A stretch of DNA of 14,737 nucleotides from an uncultured Collinsella sp. (lineage in GTDB: Bacteria; Actinomycetota; Coriobacteriia; Coriobacteriales; Coriobacteriaceae): NCBI GenBank assembly GCA_902464035.1, contig CABQHT010000047.1, positions 1 to 14,737 on the forward strand, written 5' to 3'. Made by a program: the position numbers and the translations under genes. The notes below the pieces were generated by a model. It saw only the letters and a list, made by a program, of their open reading frames with translations, searched no databases and had not been told where the DNA came from. Below are positions 12,940-14,737 of this stretch, piece after piece (the first letter of the stretch is position 1; every line of letters starts with the position of its first letter).

Positions 12940-14219
12940 ATGGTCTTAAGAATGCTTTCCGCATCAAAGAATTGCGCGAAAAGATTCTTTTTACCATAGC
13001 TATGCTCGTCGTGTACCGCATTGGTGCGCACGTTCCTGTGCCCGGCATTCCCTTCCAGGGGATGCTGGGCCTTTTCTCGACCGATAACAATTCGGTCGCC
13101 GCAGGTGCTATGGCCCTCCTGAATCTTTTCTCTGGCGGCGCGTTGAGCTATGTGTCGGTGTTTTCGCTGGGCATCATGCCTTACATCACCAGCTCGATCA
13201 TCCTCCAGATGCTCCAGGCCGTTGTGCCTTCCCTGCATGAGCTTGCCCGCGAGGGCGAGGTCGGTCAGACCAAGATTACGCAGTATTCGCGTTACCTCAC
13301 CCTGGCTCTGGCAATCCTCAACTCCGTGGGTTACCTCTTCCTCTTTAAGAGCTTCGGCATCAGCTTCAATGGCGCCGGCGCTCCCGAGATCATCTTCGAC
13401 CTCATGATCGTCGGCACGCTTACCGCGGGCGCCATGCTGATCATGTGGATTGGTGAGCTCATCACCCAGCGCGGTATCGGCAATGGCATGTCGCTGATCA
13501 TCTTTGCGAACATCATGGCCGGCCTGCCGCAGGCTATCTTCTCCAGCACCGAGGGCAATGCCGGTAGCATCATCACCATGGTGATCATCTGCGCCATCAT
13601 CCTGCTGGTTATCCCGCTGATTGTTTTCCTTGAGCGCGGCCAGCGCCGCATTCCGGTCTCCTACGCTAAGCGCGTCGTGGGCCGTCGCATGATGGGTGGC
13701 CAGACCACCTACCTGCCCATCAAGGTCAACACCGCGGGTGTCGTGCCGATCATCTTCGCCTCGGCGCTGCTGTACTTCCCGGCTCAGATTGCCGTGTTCT
13801 TCCCCGGCATTGGCTGGATTCAGGCAGTTGCCTCTGCGCTTTCGACCGGTTGGCTCAACTGGGTGCTTAATGTTGTCCTCATCGTGTTCTTCGCGTACTT
13901 CTACACCTCCATGGTGTTCAACCCCGATGACACGGCTGACAACCTTAAGAAGCAGGGCGGCTTTATTCCGGGCGTGCGTCCGGGTAGGGCTACCGCGGCC
14001 TACATCAAGAACGCGCTCAACAAGATCACGCTTCCCAGCGCTGTCTTTTTGGCGCTCATCGCCATCGTGCCTTCGATCATCTTCTCCTTCACGGGTAACC
14101 AGCTGATCCAGGCATTTGGCGGCACGTCCATCCTCATCATGGTCGGCGTCGTGCTCGACACGGTCGATAAGCTCGAAGGCCAGATCAAGATGTATGATTA
14201 CGATGGATTCTTTAAATAG
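12933..14219 (+). CDS. secY: Preprotein translocase subunit SecY
   Basis: The product is 428 residues, the channel subunit of the Sec translocon in the inner membrane, with about ten hydrophobic segments. Visible landmarks are the N-terminal FRIKELREKILFTIAMLVVYRIGAHVPVPG, GIMPYITSSIILQML (TM2 region), ELITQRGIGNGMSLIIFANI, the cytosolic loop FLERGQRRIPVSYAKRVVGRRM, and NPDDTADNLKKQGGFIPGVRPG (the ribosome-binding C5 loop). I chose the GTG at 12933, which overlaps the rplO stop by seven bases. It yields the family start MLNGLKNAFRI, and GAAAGG lies upstream. The ATG at 12940 is in another frame. It is the spc-operon position of secY in most bacteria, and adk follows. Confidence 0.96.
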   Translation: MLNGLKNAFRIKELREKILFTIAMLVVYRIGAHVPVPGIPFQGMLGLFSTDNNSVAAGAMALLNLFSGGALSYVSVFSLGIMPYITSSIILQMLQAVVPSLHELAREGEVGQTKITQYSRYLTLALAILNSVGYLFLFKSFGISFNGAGAPEIIFDLMIVGTLTAGAMLIMWIGELITQRGIGNGMSLIIFANIMAGLPQAIFSSTEGNAGSIITMVIICAIILLVIPLIVFLERGQRRIPVSYAKRVVGRRMMGGQTTYLPIKVNTAGVVPIIFASALLYFPAQIAVFFPGIGWIQAVASALSTGWLNWVLNVVLIVFFAYFYTSMVFNPDDTADNLKKQGGFIPGVRPGRATAAYIKNALNKITLPSAVFLALIAIVPSIIFSFTGNQLIQAFGGTSILIMVGVVLDTVDKLEGQIKMYDYDGFFK

Positions 14220-14237
14220 GCTAGAGGAGGATTGCTC

Positions 14238-14737
14238 ATGAACCTCGTATTGCTCGGAGCTCCGGGTGCCGGTAAGGGCACCGTCGCACAGGAGCTCGTC
14301 GCCGAGTTTGGCGTCGCTCACATTTCCACGGGCGACCTGCTGCGTGCTGCCGTTAAGGGTGGCACCGAGCTTGGTATTCAGGCTAAGAAGTACATGGACG
14401 CTGGCGAGCTCGTTCCCGACCAGCTCGTGATCGACCTTGTCAAGGAGCGCCTTGCCGCCGACGACGCCCAGCAGGGCTTCATCCTCGACGGCTTCCCGCG
14501 CAACACCGCCCAGGCTGTGACGCTCGATTCCGAGCTCTCCGCCATGGGTCGCGAGATCGATTGCGCCCTTCTGGTCGATGTGGCCCCCGAGGTTATCATC
14601 GATCGTCTGTCTTCGCGTCGCACCTGCCGCGCCTGCGGTTACACCGGCACCGCCGCCGATGTCACCTGCCCCAAGTGCGGTGGCGAGATGTATCAGCGCG
14701 ACGACGACAAGCCCGAGACCATCAAGAACCGTCTCGA
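14238..14737 (+). CDS. adk: Adenylate kinase, 5' part (cut by the window edge)
   Basis: The first 166 residues are present without a stop, so the gene runs off the window. The P-loop GAPGAGKGT is at 7-15, the AMP-binding STGDLLR at 30-36, DGFPRN at 84-89 and RRTC...QRDDD in the lid. The enzyme interconverts ATP plus AMP with two ADP. The lid has a four-cysteine zinc site, C130/C133/C144/C147, but the middle spacer is 10 residues, whereas the common Bacillus-type lid has about 16 with a Tyr-His pair that is missing here. AGAGGAGG (14223-14230) is seven bases before the ATG. secY-adk is the standard order. Confidence 0.95.
   Translation, partial: MNLVLLGAPGAGKGTVAQELVAEFGVAHISTGDLLRAAVKGGTELGIQAKKYMDAGELVPDQLVIDLVKERLAADDAQQGFILDGFPRNTAQAVTLDSELSAMGREIDCALLVDVAPEVIIDRLSSRRTCRACGYTGTAADVTCPKCGGEMYQRDDDKPETIKNRL

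Noticed and set aside
12940..12942. ATG just after the rplO stop as the secY start
   Set aside because: It is in a different frame from SecY and does not give a SecY N-terminus; the overlapping GTG at 12933 does.
1..14737. CRISPR arrays, tRNA or rRNA genes, transposase genes
   Set aside because: I found no regularly spaced repeats, no cloverleaf-like tRNA and no transposase-like product. The repeats seen are isolated palindromes.

Overview
The window looks like the chromosome of a Collinsella-type gut actinobacterium (Coriobacteriia). The reasons are a G+C-rich sequence with strongly biased GAG/AAG/ATC/GTC codons, the zinc-binding S14 paralogue, ribosomal proteins of actinobacterial/Firmicute-like length, and an anaerobic purine/selenium-hydroxylase cluster of the kind known from gut anaerobes. 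This taxonomic call is inferred from sequence character; no search was run.

Left part (1-9082) is an accessory catabolic cluster whose content matches the E. coli ygeW-ygeX-ygeY-hyuA-yqeA-yqeB-yqeC-ygfJ region. In order it holds the 3' end of diaminopropionate ammonia-lyase (dpaL/ygeX), the M20 hydrolase ygeY, the knotted carbamoyltransferase ygeW, a carbamate kinase (yqeA/arcC), a MocA-like molybdopterin nucleotidyltransferase (ygfJ), a dihydropyrimidinase/hydantoinase (hyuA), then yqeC on the minus strand, yqeB and an XdhC-family protein. The likely logic is that HyuA opens a cyclic ureide and YgeY and YgeW remove acyl or carbamoyl groups. The carbamate kinase then makes ATP from carbamoyl phosphate, and DpaL turns diaminopropionate into pyruvate and ammonia. 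MocA, YqeB, YqeC and XdhC would mature a selenium-dependent molybdenum hydroxylase (xanthine dehydrogenase-like) that must be encoded outside the window.

Right part (9408-14737) is the distal spc ribosomal-protein operon: rplE, rpsN (zinc type), rpsH, rplF, rplR, rpsE, rpmD, rplO, secY and the start of adk, all on the plus strand with good ribosome binding sites. The genes that normally precede rplE (rplN, rplX) are absent. Instead rplE follows a 325-bp gap with its own candidate promoter and a folded leader.

Non-coding structure is rich. There are two copies of a 67-bp palindromic repeat (6306-6372 and 9100-9166) with the same arms, the same 25-base loop length and opposite orientation. A 118-bp nested hairpin element lies between dpaL and ygeY, and a 21-bp dyad lies before mocA. 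A compact hairpin sits in the yqeC/yqeB divergent region, and several intercistronic hairpins lie inside the ribosomal operon.
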